DNA of 34,247 nt from Oscillospiraceae bacterium (GCA_020025615.1 JAHHRT010000006.1:1-34247), one strand, 5' to 3'. Counted from the first letter of the stretch, positions 15,513 through 23,731 are shown. Translations and numbers: made by a program. Notes: generated by a model not told the origin, from the letters alone.

Positions 15513-16499
15513 ATGAAAAAGACGCTTGCTCTTTTGCTGGCCCTCAGTGTGATGATGTCCCTGGCGGCGTGCGGAAAGTCCAAGAAAGAGCCGGAGACTA
15601 CGGCTCCCACACTCACCGAGGCTCCCACGGAGACTACGGTTCCCCCGACTACCGTTCCCCCCACCACAGTTCCTCCCACCACAGAGGCACCTACCATGCC
15701 GGAAATCCAGATTCCTGTTGTAACCGAGCCTGAGTATGAGCTGGATGAAAAATTCAAGCGGGTGGATGAGACGGTTTACGCCACCAGAAACGTGAATATC
15801 CGCAGCCAGGCCAATGTGAATTCCTATTCCCCCGGAAAGCTCCCCAAGGGAGAGTCTGTGAAGCGGATCGGCATCAGCAAGGATGGCTGGAGTGCAGTCA
15901 TCTATAAGGAAGAAGTATATTACATTGCCAGCGAATACCTCACCACGGAGGCTCCCGCTGAGAGACCCCAGTCCTCCGGCGGCTCCAGCACCGAAAAGGT
16001 AACGGAAAGCGCAGCCAGCGGCACGCTCTACACCACTGCAAAGGTGAACTTCAGAAAGGGCCCCGGTACAGATACCAAGATTCTGTCCCAGCTTCCTGAG
16101 GGCGCAAAGGTCAGCGTGCTGGCAAAAACCAGCAATGGCTGGGTAAAGGTCAACTACGACGGAACGGAAGGCTATGTAGCAGGCGGCTACCTCACCGATA
16201 AGGAGCCTGAGGCAGAGACCAAACCTACTGAGCCTACAAAGCCCAGCGAATCTACGAAGCCCAGTGAATCCACGAAGCCCAGTGAGTCCACGAAGCCCAG
16301 TGAATCCACGAAGCCCAGCGAATCCACGAAGCCCAGTGAGTCCACAAAGCCCAGCGAATCCACGGAGCCCAGCGAGTCCACGAAGCCCAGTGAGTCCACG
16401 AAGCCCAGCGAATCTACGAAACCCAGCGAGGAAAACAAGCCCAGCGAGGAGCCCAACTCCGGCGACAATGGCAGCAATTCCCAGGACGATCAGAAGTAA
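15513..16499 (+). CDS. Lipoprotein with two SH3b-like domains and a KPSEST repeat tail
   Basis: The 328-residue protein has a lipoprotein signal (MKKTLALLLALSVMMSLAACG; Cys20) and a Thr/Pro spacer with VPPTT repeats (about 30-70). Two SH3b-like domains follow (about 85-147 and 168-228; NVNIRSQAN, VNFRKGPGTDTK, GWVKVNYDGTEGYVAGGYL). The C-terminal tail is made of KPSEST hexapeptides (from about 243). It closely parallels the previous gene but has lost one SH3b unit and gained the tail. The tail has no LPxTG sorting signal, so anchoring is by lipid only. AAAGGAAG precedes the ATG. Confidence 0.88.
   Translation: MKKTLALLLALSVMMSLAACGKSKKEPETTAPTLTEAPTETTVPPTTVPPTTVPPTTEAPTMPEIQIPVVTEPEYELDEKFKRVDETVYATRNVNIRSQANVNSYSPGKLPKGESVKRIGISKDGWSAVIYKEEVYYIASEYLTTEAPAERPQSSGGSSTEKVTESAASGTLYTTAKVNFRKGPGTDTKILSQLPEGAKVSVLAKTSNGWVKVNYDGTEGYVAGGYLTDKEPEAETKPTEPTKPSESTKPSESTKPSESTKPSESTKPSESTKPSESTKPSESTEPSESTKPSESTKPSESTKPSEENKPSEEPNSGDNGSNSQDDQK
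16239..16454 (+). repeat. 18-bp coding tandem repeat (12 units)
   Basis: There are twelve consecutive 18-bp units in frame. Ten encode (K/E)PSEST and the last two have drifted to KPSEEN and KPSEEP. Units differ mainly at third positions (AGC/AGT, GAA/GAG, TCC/TCT), and unit 8 has Lys changed to Glu. The array is likely length-variable between strains by slippage or recombination. Confidence 0.95.
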
Positions 16500-16537
16500 G
16501 TTGATACATCTTTCAGCAAATTCCCAATCATGAATAC

Positions 16538-16594
16538 AGCTCCCTTTGCTGGAGACAGTGACAAAAACACTGCTTCCTGTGAAGGGAGCTTTTT
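16538..16594 (+). terminator. Terminator of the second SH3b gene
   Basis: AGCTCCCTT (16538-16546) pairs with AAGGGAGCT (16582-16590), with an inner CAGTG/CACTG helix, followed by TTTTT. Confidence 0.85.
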
Positions 16595-16822
16595 CATCTG
16601 CATATTCCAAAACAGTCAACAACAGTCAACAGCCTGGGCAACTTTATGAGATTTTCTCTCAGGAGGTGACTGGCTCTGCTGTGGACGTTTAGAAACCAAT
16701 GCTGGGGTGGTGGTATCATAGATGGGCAATCGAGCGGACAGAGCCGGCGTGAGGGACTGTGAGCAGGGGAGAAGAGAAGCGGTTTGCATAGGATCCGTAT
16801 TTCGATTTGCGGAATATAAAAG
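16595..16822. other. Unassigned intergenic stretch
   Basis: No supported ORF or known RNA was recognised. The only structure is a 10-bp tandem duplication, AACAGTCAAC twice, at 16611-16630. The sequence is less AT-rich than the other gaps, so an unrecognised small RNA or a decayed gene is possible. Confidence 0.4.
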
Positions 16823-16856
16823 AAAAAGCAGCTTGTCAAAAAACAAGCTGCTTTTT
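16823..16856 (-). terminator. Terminator of tRNA-Gly copy 1
   Basis: A 14-bp perfect stem (16823-16836 with 16843-16856) with core AGCAGCTTGT gives a U-run on the minus strand, directly after the tRNA CCA end. A near-identical copy follows the second tRNA gene. Confidence 0.9.
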
Positions 16857-16857
16857 A

Positions 16858-16933
16858 TGGAGCGGGTGACGAGGCTCGAACTCGCTACCTCCACCTTGGC
16901 AAGGTGGCGCTCTACCGGATGAGCTACACCCGC
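16858..16933 (-). tRNA. tRNA-Gly (anticodon GCC), copy 1
   Basis: Read on the minus strand the gene starts GCGGGTGTAGCTCATCCGG and ends CACCCGC-T-CCA. The 7-bp acceptor stem is perfect, the anticodon loop is TTGCCAA (anticodon GCC), the T-loop is TTCGAGC, and CCA is encoded. Its 76 bases are identical to the second copy at 17162-17237. It has its own promoter and terminator. Confidence 0.97.
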
Positions 16934-16945
16934 GGAACAGGACTT

Positions 16946-16973
16946 ATTATAACAGATATTCTGGAAATGTCAA
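16946..16973 (-). promoter_or_regulatory. Promoter of tRNA-Gly copy 1
   Basis: Minus strand: TTGACA (16973-16968), 16-base spacer ending TGT, perfect TATAAT (16951-16946), so an extended -10 as well. It lies 12 bases before the tRNA 5' end. Confidence 0.88.
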
Positions 16974-17129
16974 TTCCTTTTTTTACATCTTCTGCAATTT
17001 TTTCGTGGAAGCTGGGAGAGAAGGAAAAACGGGAGGGCCGAAAACGCTCCGATGCCCAGAGCCAGCGTGCAACGCCGATTCCAGGTTCTCTGCCGTACAT
17101 TCCTGAAATTCGGAATCCAATAGAAAAGA

Positions 17130-17160
17130 AAAAGCAGCTTGTCAAAAACAAGCTGCTTTT
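17130..17160 (-). terminator. Terminator of tRNA-Gly copy 2
   Basis: A 13-bp perfect stem (17130-17142 with 17148-17160) has the same core as the copy-1 terminator and a U-run on the minus strand. Confidence 0.9.
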
Positions 17161-17161
17161 A

Positions 17162-17237
17162 TGGAGCGGGTGACGAGGCTCGAACTCGCTACCTCCACCT
17201 TGGCAAGGTGGCGCTCTACCGGATGAGCTACACCCGC
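17162..17237 (-). tRNA. tRNA-Gly (anticodon GCC), copy 2
   Basis: Its 76 bases are identical to copy 1, including the encoded CCA. The matching flanks (promoter on one side, terminator on the other) show that the unit was duplicated as a whole, with diverged spacer between. Confidence 0.97.
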
Positions 17238-17251
17238 AGGGAACATGATGT

Positions 17252-17279
17252 ATTATAACAGATATTCCCAAAATGTCAA
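17252..17279 (-). promoter_or_regulatory. Promoter of tRNA-Gly copy 2
   Basis: Minus strand: TTGACA (17279-17274), 16-base spacer ending TGT, perfect TATAAT (17257-17252), the same arrangement as copy 1. Confidence 0.88.
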
Positions 17280-17392
17280 GGATTATTTTTAAAAATTCTG
17301 GTGTGATACCGGAACATCCTGCAAATGCATTTTACACGAATCTTTTGTACAGGAAAAAGACGCAAATCCCAAGAAAGCCTGGATAAATTGCC

Positions 17393-18499
17393 TTAGTTTA
17401 GTTCAATCGGTGCCTGCTGCTGGGTTTCAGCAGTGGAGACTTCCTTTCCTGGGACTGCGGAGTAGTCCCAGACATAGCCCAGCATCTCTCCGTCGGTGTG
17501 GGTTTGAAAGCGTCCGTATGCGGTGCATTGCAGCAGATCTACATGGACATAGTGATTATCCAGGTAGATGAGATTCCAGGTCCATGGCTCTGCGTTGCGG
17601 GTGCCGGTCATCACAAAACAGTCAAGGCCCACACTGCGGCACATGGCGGCATAGGTGATGGCAAAGGCCCGGCTGTCACCGACGCCGTGGTGGAGCAGGC
17701 TGTAGGTTGGGGTGATGGAGCTTTGCACCCGGTAGTCAAACCGCTCCATGAGGAAGGCGTAGAGCTGGGCGTATTTCTGATAGGGCAGGGCCCCTTTGCT
17801 GACATAGAGCTGGGCAGCCTCAAAGACAGGCTCCACCTGGCGGCGCATCTGCCGCAGGGTATCCCGGCTGGTCTGATAGGTAAACTGCAAATCTACCACC
17901 CGGGATGCCCCTGCGCCGTAGACCGCAGTGGTGACCTGGGGAATCTCCATGACGATTTCGGGGTGCTCCTGGGCGTAGTCATAGACCAGCTGGGCAAAAT
18001 CCATATCCTTGTATCGGGAAATCAGCAGGACAATGCCGGTGTCCACCTGAGACAGCGCCTCTGCAATGGCTCTGGTGGCCTGCTCAATGTCAGAAACTCG
18101 CTGGACCTGCTGAATCTCCATAGGGGTGCGGCGGTAGGTAATATCCACGGCAATGGCGGGTTTACCGCTGTTTGTGCCGATCTCATATTCCAGACGCTCC
18201 ACTGCATAGGAACCCAGGGGATCCGAGGCGGTCAGACGGTCGCAAATCATGGACATCCCGTTTTCTGCCATGGTCTGGGCGTACTCAGACAGAAAAATCA
18301 CACCTTTGGCGGTGCCGCTTTCCACCATCTGCATGATAACCTGTTGAAGCTCGCTGTAGTTGGAGACCGTAAGGGCCTCTACCTGGAGCTCAGATCCCTG
18401 ATCCTGGTGCCGGGTGACATGGACATAGCTGCCATCCATCCAGCTGCAGCCGCTTATCAGAAGGCTGACTGCAAGAATCAGAACTGCAAGTTTTTTCAT
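17393..18499 (-). CDS. Transglutaminase-like lipoprotein with substituted catalytic residues
   Basis: The 368-residue protein has a lipoprotein signal (MKKLAVLILAVSLLISGCSW; Cys18), a long alpha/beta N-terminal region (30-225) and a C-terminal transglutaminase-like core. That core shows KYAQLYAFLMERFDYR, GVGDSRAFAITYAAMCRSVGLDC (272-294), EPWTWNLIYLDNHYVHVDLL (304-323). In active members the first block has GxCxxxA and the second HxWN; here the Cys position is Ser276 and the His position is not His (TWN, 307-309), while D321 is kept. It is probably a binding or structural pseudoenzyme. It is cotranscribed with yitT 11 bases upstream. No clear terminator is visible downstream. Confidence 0.8.
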   Translation of the reverse strand: MKKLAVLILAVSLLISGCSWMDGSYVHVTRHQDQGSELQVEALTVSNYSELQQVIMQMVESGTAKGVIFLSEYAQTMAENGMSMICDRLTASDPLGSYAVERLEYEIGTNSGKPAIAVDITYRRTPMEIQQVQRVSDIEQATRAIAEALSQVDTGIVLLISRYKDMDFAQLVYDYAQEHPEIVMEIPQVTTAVYGAGASRVVDLQFTYQTSRDTLRQMRRQVEPVFEAAQLYVSKGALPYQKYAQLYAFLMERFDYRVQSSITPTYSLLHHGVGDSRAFAITYAAMCRSVGLDCFVMTGTRNAEPWTWNLIYLDNHYVHVDLLQCTAYGRFQTHTDGEMLGYVWDYSAVPGKEVSTAETQQQAPIELN

Positions 18500-18510
18500 G
18501 ACAGCCTCCT

Positions 18511-19374
18511 TTACAGGGAGTTCTTTGAGTACCGGGAGAAGCCGTCGCCCAGTACCTGGTGGGCCTCCTGAACAATGAGGAAGGCGCTGGGATCGATTCC
18601 CATCACCAGTTCCTTGAGCTCTGCAATCTGCTGCTTTTTGACAGCAGCCAGCACCACTTTGGTGGGCGTATGGCTAAAGCTGCCTTCTCCGTTTAAGAAG
18701 GTAGCACCCCGGTCCAGCTCCGTTCCGATGACCTTGGCAATTTCCTCATAGTGGGGGGAGATCACCAGTACGACCTTGGAATAGTCAAAGTTATAGATCA
18801 CAGCGTCGATGACCTTGCCCACGATGAAGGCAGAAACGCCGGTGTAGAGAGCCTTGCTCACATCGTGGAATACAATACCGGTGAGAACCACCACCACTGC
18901 ATCGATGCACATGGAAATCTGTCCAATGGGCACATTGCGGTAGCGGAGCTTCAGCAGCCGGATGAGGATGTCGGAGCCGCCGGTGGAAGCACCGGCTACA
19001 AATACCAGGCCCAGGCCCAGACCTGTGAGGGTCGCGCCGTAGAGACAGGCGAGAAGAGGCTCGGGGGTGGGGAAGGGAATCAGGGCAAACAGATCAATGA
19101 GCAGAGAGCTGAGCAACATTCCCAGCAGAGAGCCGGTGAAGAAGCGCCTGCCGATTTTCAGGCCGCCTAAAATGAAGAGCGGGAGATTAAGAAGAATGGA
19201 AACAGTACCCACACTTCCTACCCCAAGAAGCTCCACAATGACCATGGCAAAGCCGGAGACTCCACCGGAGTTCATGTCATTGGGCAGAAGGAAAAGAGAA
19301 AAGCCAAGTGCAAAGATTGCGCTTCCCACGATGGTGGAAATGATCCACCCGAATTTATGCCATAGCGATTTCAT
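18511..19374 (-). CDS. yitT: YitT family membrane protein (DUF161-DUF2179)
   Basis: The 287-residue protein has about five to six membrane helices in the first 200 residues (IISTIVGSAIFALGFSLFLLP, GVSGFAMVIVELLGVG, LYGATLTGLGLGLVFVAGASTGGSDIL). A soluble C-terminal DUF2179 domain follows (about 205-285; YSKVVLVISPHYEEIAKVIGTELDRGATFLNGEGSF). The family is widespread in Firmicutes, and no transport substrate is firmly known. AGGAGG precedes the ATG. Together with the downstream lipoprotein it forms an operon. Confidence 0.93.
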   Translation of the reverse strand: MKSLWHKFGWIISTIVGSAIFALGFSLFLLPNDMNSGGVSGFAMVIVELLGVGSVGTVSILLNLPLFILGGLKIGRRFFTGSLLGMLLSSLLIDLFALIPFPTPEPLLACLYGATLTGLGLGLVFVAGASTGGSDILIRLLKLRYRNVPIGQISMCIDAVVVVLTGIVFHDVSKALYTGVSAFIVGKVIDAVIYNFDYSKVVLVISPHYEEIAKVIGTELDRGATFLNGEGSFSHTPTKVVLAAVKKQQIAELKELVMGIDPSAFLIVQEAHQVLGDGFSRYSKNSL

Positions 19375-19404
19375 AGGGGGCCTCCTGATCTTTATATTTT
19401 GGAA

Positions 19405-19467
19405 GCAATTCCCCGCAATTCCATCTGCGGCGAAATTCTGTCACAGATGGCGCTTGCGGGGGATTGC
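19405..19467 (-). repeat. Long imperfect hairpin between parC and yitT
   Basis: GCAATTCCCCGCAA (19405-19418) pairs with 19454-19467 with one mismatch, and inside it CCATCTG (19421-19427) pairs with CAGATGG (19444-19450). A second small hairpin, GACATTC/GAATGTC, lies at 19470-19488 beside the parC stop. On the minus strand the long stem is followed by TTCCAAAATATAAAG, a poor U-tract. It may be the terminator of the topoisomerase operon or a leader structure of yitT. Confidence 0.7.
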
Positions 19468-19492
19468 CCGACATTCCCGGAGAATGTCAGAA

Positions 19493-21736
19493 TTAGATGT
19501 CAAAACTCTCCTGCTTTTCCTGCCGATCCTCGGGCTTCAGAATGGCACCGGCGGCAGGGATGGTCTTGCTGCGATAGCGGCTTTCGTTTACGATGCCGCT
19601 GCCTTCCAGGGGGAAGGTGTCCACAAGCACAGCCTTTTTCTTCAGGGCCATGACGGAAACGCCTTGGGTATTTCGGGTGACCTTGGGCTGAAGCTGGGCG
19701 GTGGAGAAGATAACAGCCCGGTCATCGCTGGCCCGGAGCACCATCTGGATATCCTGATCCAGCTGGGTCACAGTGACCAGGGGGCTCTTGTCGCTGTAGG
19801 CACCGGTGAGCTTTTTCCGATTGGTCTTCGTCTCATAGGCGCTGAGGGGCACCTTTGCCACCTTGCCGTTCTGGAAGAAGAACAGCAGGAAGCCCTGGTA
19901 GTCCTGGAGAAGGATTACCTTGATGAGGTTTTCACCGGAATCAAAGCCCAGCTTCTGAGGCAGATAGTCACCCAGCAGGGAAGCCTTGCTGTCCTCAAAG
20001 TCCGAAAGCTTTGCCTTGTAGCACTGGAACTGGTCGGTAAAGGCCAGCAGCTCCCAGCGGTTGGAGGCCTCCTGGGAGAAGTCCAGGCTGTCGCCTTCTT
20101 TGAACTTCTGCTCGCCGGACATCCGCAGAGACTGGGTGGTGATCTTCTTGAGGTAGCCCTCCTTGGAGAGGAACACAGTCACCGGGTAGTCGGGGATGAC
20201 CTCTTCCTCCACCTCGGGAGTGGTCTCTGCCACGTCGTAGATGATTTCGGTTTTTCTGGGCTGACCGAACTTCTCAGATACGGCCTGCAGCTCCTTGATA
20301 ATCAGGCTCTTGAGCTTCCGGGTGCTGTTCAGGGTGTCCCGAAGGTCTGCAATCTCCTGTTCCAACTGGTCAATGGCCTTGGTCTGCTTCAGAATGTATT
20401 CTTTATTGATGTTTCGCAGCTTGATTTCTGCCACGAAGTTTGCCTGAATCTCGTCAATGCCGAACTCGATCATCAGGTTGGGCACCACTTCGCTGTCCAT
20501 TTCGGTTTCCCGGATGGTGGCGATGGCCTTGTCAATATCCAGAAGGATTCGTTCCAGACCCTTGAGCAGGTGAAGCCGCTCTTCCTTCTTGCCAATCTGG
20601 AAGAAGATGCGGCGCTTTACGCAGTCGGTCCGCCAGGCGGTCCACTCATCCAGAATTTCGCCTACGCCCATCACTCTGGGCATTCCGCCAATGAGAATAT
20701 TGAAGTTACAGGGGAACTTGTCTTCCAGGGGGGTCATGCGGAAGAGCTTCTGCATGAGCTTGTCCGGGTCTGCGCCCCGCTTTAAGTCGATGGTGAGCTT
20801 CAAGCCGCCCAAATCGGTCTCGTCACGCATATCTGCGATTTCCCGAATCTTTCCGGCCTTGATAAGCTCTGCCACCTTGTCCATAATCACCTCGGTGGCG
20901 GTGGTGTAGGGAATCTCGGTAATCTCAATGAGATTGCCGGCCTTTACGTAGTGCCACTTTGCCCGGAGCCGGAAGCTGCCCCGGCCGGTGGAATAGATCT
21001 CCCGGGTGGCGGCTTCGTCAAAGAGCAGTTCGCCGCCGGTGGAGAAGTCGGGGCCAGGAAGGGTTTCCAGAATATCGTGGTCGGGATTCTTCATCAGGGC
21101 GATGGTGGTGTCGCAGATTTCCTTTAGATTAAAGGAACAGATGTTGCTTGCCATACCAACGGCGATGCCCTGGTTTGCAGACACCAGCACATTGGGGAAG
21201 GTGGTGGGCAGCAGTGCAGGCTCCTTCATGGTAGCGTCGTAGTTATCCACCATATCCACGGTGTCGCTGTCAATATCCTTGAACAGTTCCGAGCAGATGC
21301 TGTCCAGCTTTGCCTCGGTGTATCGGGAGGCGGCGTAGGCCATATCCCGGGAGTAGACCTTACCGAAGTTACCCTTGGAATCCACGAAGGGATGCAGAAG
21401 GGTTTCGTTGCCCCGGGCAAGTCTGACCATGGTTTCGTAAATAGCGGCATCGCCGTGGGGGTTTAACCGCATGGTCTGGCCCACAATGTTTGCGGACTTG
21501 GTGCGGGAGCCGTTCAGAAGGCCCATTTTGTACATGGTATACAGGAGCTTTCTGTGGGAGGGCTTAAAGCCGTCGATCTCCGGGATGGCCCGGGAGACGA
21601 TGACGGACATGGCATAGGGCATATAGTTGATTTCCAGAGTCTCGGAAATGGCCTGCTCTGTGGTGGAGCCGTGAAGGCCCATAATGCCATCGGTATTGAT
21701 TTTCTTCTTATCAGGTGCTTGTTTCTTCTTTGCCAT
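19493..21736 (-). CDS. parC: Type IIA topoisomerase subunit A (ParC/GyrA-like)
   Basis: The 747-residue subunit has the DNA breakage-reunion domain with catalytic R138-Y139 (AASRYTEAKL), preceded by VIVSRAIPEIDGFKPSHRKLLYTM. A coiled-coil gate follows (about 370-460), then a C-terminal region with weak propeller-like repeats. The quinolone region reads NPHGDAAIYE (92-101), so the position of E. coli GyrA Ser83 is Ala97 and that of Asp87 is Glu101. The divergent sequence and the partner B subunit 12 bases upstream fit the second topoisomerase of Clostridia (topo IV-like) rather than housekeeping gyrase; the exact class needs phylogeny. Confidence 0.9.
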   Translation of the reverse strand: MAKKKQAPDKKKINTDGIMGLHGSTTEQAISETLEINYMPYAMSVIVSRAIPEIDGFKPSHRKLLYTMYKMGLLNGSRTKSANIVGQTMRLNPHGDAAIYETMVRLARGNETLLHPFVDSKGNFGKVYSRDMAYAASRYTEAKLDSICSELFKDIDSDTVDMVDNYDATMKEPALLPTTFPNVLVSANQGIAVGMASNICSFNLKEICDTTIALMKNPDHDILETLPGPDFSTGGELLFDEAATREIYSTGRGSFRLRAKWHYVKAGNLIEITEIPYTTATEVIMDKVAELIKAGKIREIADMRDETDLGGLKLTIDLKRGADPDKLMQKLFRMTPLEDKFPCNFNILIGGMPRVMGVGEILDEWTAWRTDCVKRRIFFQIGKKEERLHLLKGLERILLDIDKAIATIRETEMDSEVVPNLMIEFGIDEIQANFVAEIKLRNINKEYILKQTKAIDQLEQEIADLRDTLNSTRKLKSLIIKELQAVSEKFGQPRKTEIIYDVAETTPEVEEEVIPDYPVTVFLSKEGYLKKITTQSLRMSGEQKFKEGDSLDFSQEASNRWELLAFTDQFQCYKAKLSDFEDSKASLLGDYLPQKLGFDSGENLIKVILLQDYQGFLLFFFQNGKVAKVPLSAYETKTNRKKLTGAYSDKSPLVTVTQLDQDIQMVLRASDDRAVIFSTAQLQPKVTRNTQGVSVMALKKKAVLVDTFPLEGSGIVNESRYRSKTIPAAGAILKPEDRQEKQESFDI

Positions 21737-21748
21737 AGGGAACCTCTC

Positions 21749-23731
21749 TTAGGAAATATCGGCAAGGTCCAGATATCTGGCGCCGTTTTCCGCAATGAAA
21801 TTCTTACGCTCTGCCAGGCTGTCACCCAGCAGAACATCAAAATAGTGGGCGGTGCGTTCCACGCCCTCGGGCATGACCTTAATGAGCCGGCGGGTTTCGG
21901 GGTTCATGGTGGTCATCCACATCATCTCCGGGTCGTTTTCACCAAGACCCTTGGACCGCTGAATGGTGACCTTCTTGCCCTCCAGCTCTTTGAGGATCTG
22001 GACCTTCTCCTGCTCGTTGTAGGCAAACCAGGTCTTGTCCTTGCAGCTGATTTCAAACAGGGGGGATTCTGCGATATACACATAGCCGTCCCGAATCAGG
22101 GTGGGGCAGAGCCGATAGAGCATGGTGAGAATCAGCGTGCGAATCTGGAATCCGTCCACGTCCGCATCGGTACAGATGACCACCTTGTTCCAGCGCAGGG
22201 CGGAAATGTCAAAGCTGGAAAGCTCCTTGGCCTTTTTGCCCTGCACCTCGACGCCGCAGCCCAGAACCTTCATCAGGTCTGTGATGATAGGGGAGGCGAA
22301 GATCTTTGCATAGTCTGCTTTCAGACAGTTGAGAATCTTACCGCGGACAGGCATGATGCCCTGGAACTCGGCATCCCGGCTGAGCTTGACAGAACCCAAT
22401 GCGGAGTCGCCCTCCACGATGTAGAGCTCACGGATGCTGGCGTCCCGGCTGCGGCAGTCTACGAACTTCTGCACCCGGTTTGCAATGTCAATGGAGCCGG
22501 AAAGCTTCTTCTTGACGCTGGACTTGGTCTTCTCGGCGGACTCTCTGGCCCGCTTGTTCACCAGAATCTGCTCGGCGGCCTTTTCGGCCTCCTGCTTGTT
22601 TTCGATGAACCAGACATAGAGCTGCTCCTTAAAGAAGGCGGTCATGGCCTCCTGGGTGAACTTGGAGTTTACCGACTTCTTCGTCTGGTTTTCAAAGCAG
22701 CCGATGGTAGAGAAGCAGTTGGTCACCATTACCAGACTGTCCTGAATGTCCTGGAAGATGATTCGGCTTTCGTTTTTGGTATATTTATTGTTGTCCCGGA
22801 GGAACTTATCAAAAGCGAAGGTGAATGCAGAGCGGACGGCCTTGTCCGGGCTGCCGCCGTATTCCAGCCAGGAGGAGTTGTGGTAATACTCAATGTGGTT
22901 GATCTGCTTGGAGAAGCAGAAGGATGCGGTGATTTTCAGCTTCATTTCCGGGCGGTTTTCTGCATCCCGGCCCCGGCGCTCGGTCTCCCAGTAGGTGGGC
23001 ATGGTGAAGGCGTTGTCCCCAACCAGCTCCTCAATGTACTGGCGAATACCGTCCTGATAGCAGAATTCCTCGGTCTCAAACTTGCTGCCGTTCTGACAGC
23101 GGAAGCGGAAGGTGATGCCGGGATTGACCACAGCCTGACGGCGGAGCACATCCCGGTAATATTCTACGGGAATGTTAATCTCGGTAAAGACGGCCTTATC
23201 CGGCTTCCAGCGGAACCGGGAGCCGGTCTTCTTCCGGTCCGTGGGCTCTTTGTGGAGGCCGCCGATGTTCCGGCCCTTTTCAAAGTGAAGGTCGTACTTG
23301 AAGCCATCCCGGCGGATGGTCGCGTCGAAGTATTCCGATGCGTACTGGGTGGCACAGGAGCCCAGACCGTTGAGGCCCAGGGAGTACTCATAGTTCTCGC
23401 CGTTTTCGCCGTACTTGCCGCCGGCGTACATTTCGCAGAACACCAGCTCCCAGTTGAAGCGCTTTTCTTTTTCGTTATAGTCCACAGGGCAGCCCCGTCC
23501 GAAGTCCTCCACTTCTACGCTGAGGTCTTCATAGCGGGTGACGATGATGGTATCGCCGTGGCCCTCACGGGCTTCGTCAATGGCGTTGGAGAGAATCTCG
23601 AACACCGCGTGTTTGCAGCCTTCCAGATCGTCGGAACCGAAGATGACAGCGGGACGCTTGCGGACCCGGTCCTCACCCTTCAGCATGGAGATACTGGAAT
23701 TGCCGTATTGTTCTTGCTGTTTTCTAGCCAT
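21749..23731 (-). CDS. parE: Type IIA topoisomerase subunit B (ParE/GyrB-like)
   Basis: The 660-residue ATPase subunit has a GHKL site with FEILSNAIDEA (44-54; GyrB has VVDNSIDEA), DFGRGCPV (76-83) and GLNGLGSC (119-126). The transducer follows, then a TOPRIM domain with VEGDSALGSVKLSRD, MPVRGKILN and DADVDG metal-binding acids. Several signature positions differ from canonical GyrB/ParE (EGDSAGG is EGDSALG here), marking a divergent clade. The ATG at 23731 is used; an in-frame ATG at 23812 would place the start upstream of its own promoter. The ribosome site is weak (GGCAGG). It is the first gene of the parE-parC operon. Confidence 0.9.
   Translation of the reverse strand: MARKQQEQYGNSSISMLKGEDRVRKRPAVIFGSDDLEGCKHAVFEILSNAIDEAREGHGDTIIVTRYEDLSVEVEDFGRGCPVDYNEKEKRFNWELVFCEMYAGGKYGENGENYEYSLGLNGLGSCATQYASEYFDATIRRDGFKYDLHFEKGRNIGGLHKEPTDRKKTGSRFRWKPDKAVFTEINIPVEYYRDVLRRQAVVNPGITFRFRCQNGSKFETEEFCYQDGIRQYIEELVGDNAFTMPTYWETERRGRDAENRPEMKLKITASFCFSKQINHIEYYHNSSWLEYGGSPDKAVRSAFTFAFDKFLRDNNKYTKNESRIIFQDIQDSLVMVTNCFSTIGCFENQTKKSVNSKFTQEAMTAFFKEQLYVWFIENKQEAEKAAEQILVNKRARESAEKTKSSVKKKLSGSIDIANRVQKFVDCRSRDASIRELYIVEGDSALGSVKLSRDAEFQGIMPVRGKILNCLKADYAKIFASPIITDLMKVLGCGVEVQGKKAKELSSFDISALRWNKVVICTDADVDGFQIRTLILTMLYRLCPTLIRDGYVYIAESPLFEISCKDKTWFAYNEQEKVQILKELEGKKVTIQRSKGLGENDPEMMWMTTMNPETRRLIKVMPEGVERTAHYFDVLLGDSLAERKNFIAENGARYLDLADIS

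Noticed and set aside
16239..16454. Regular repeat considered as a CRISPR array
   Set aside because: The 18-bp units are directly abutting without spacers and stay in frame within a coding sequence.
16595..16822. Possible SRP RNA or 6S RNA in the gap before the tRNAs
   Set aside because: I could not find the SRP apical-loop consensus or a 6S-like long closing stem, and there is no good promoter; left unassigned.
16722..17271. Short ORFs across the tRNA-Gly genes
   Set aside because: Their codons fall inside tRNA bodies and terminators.
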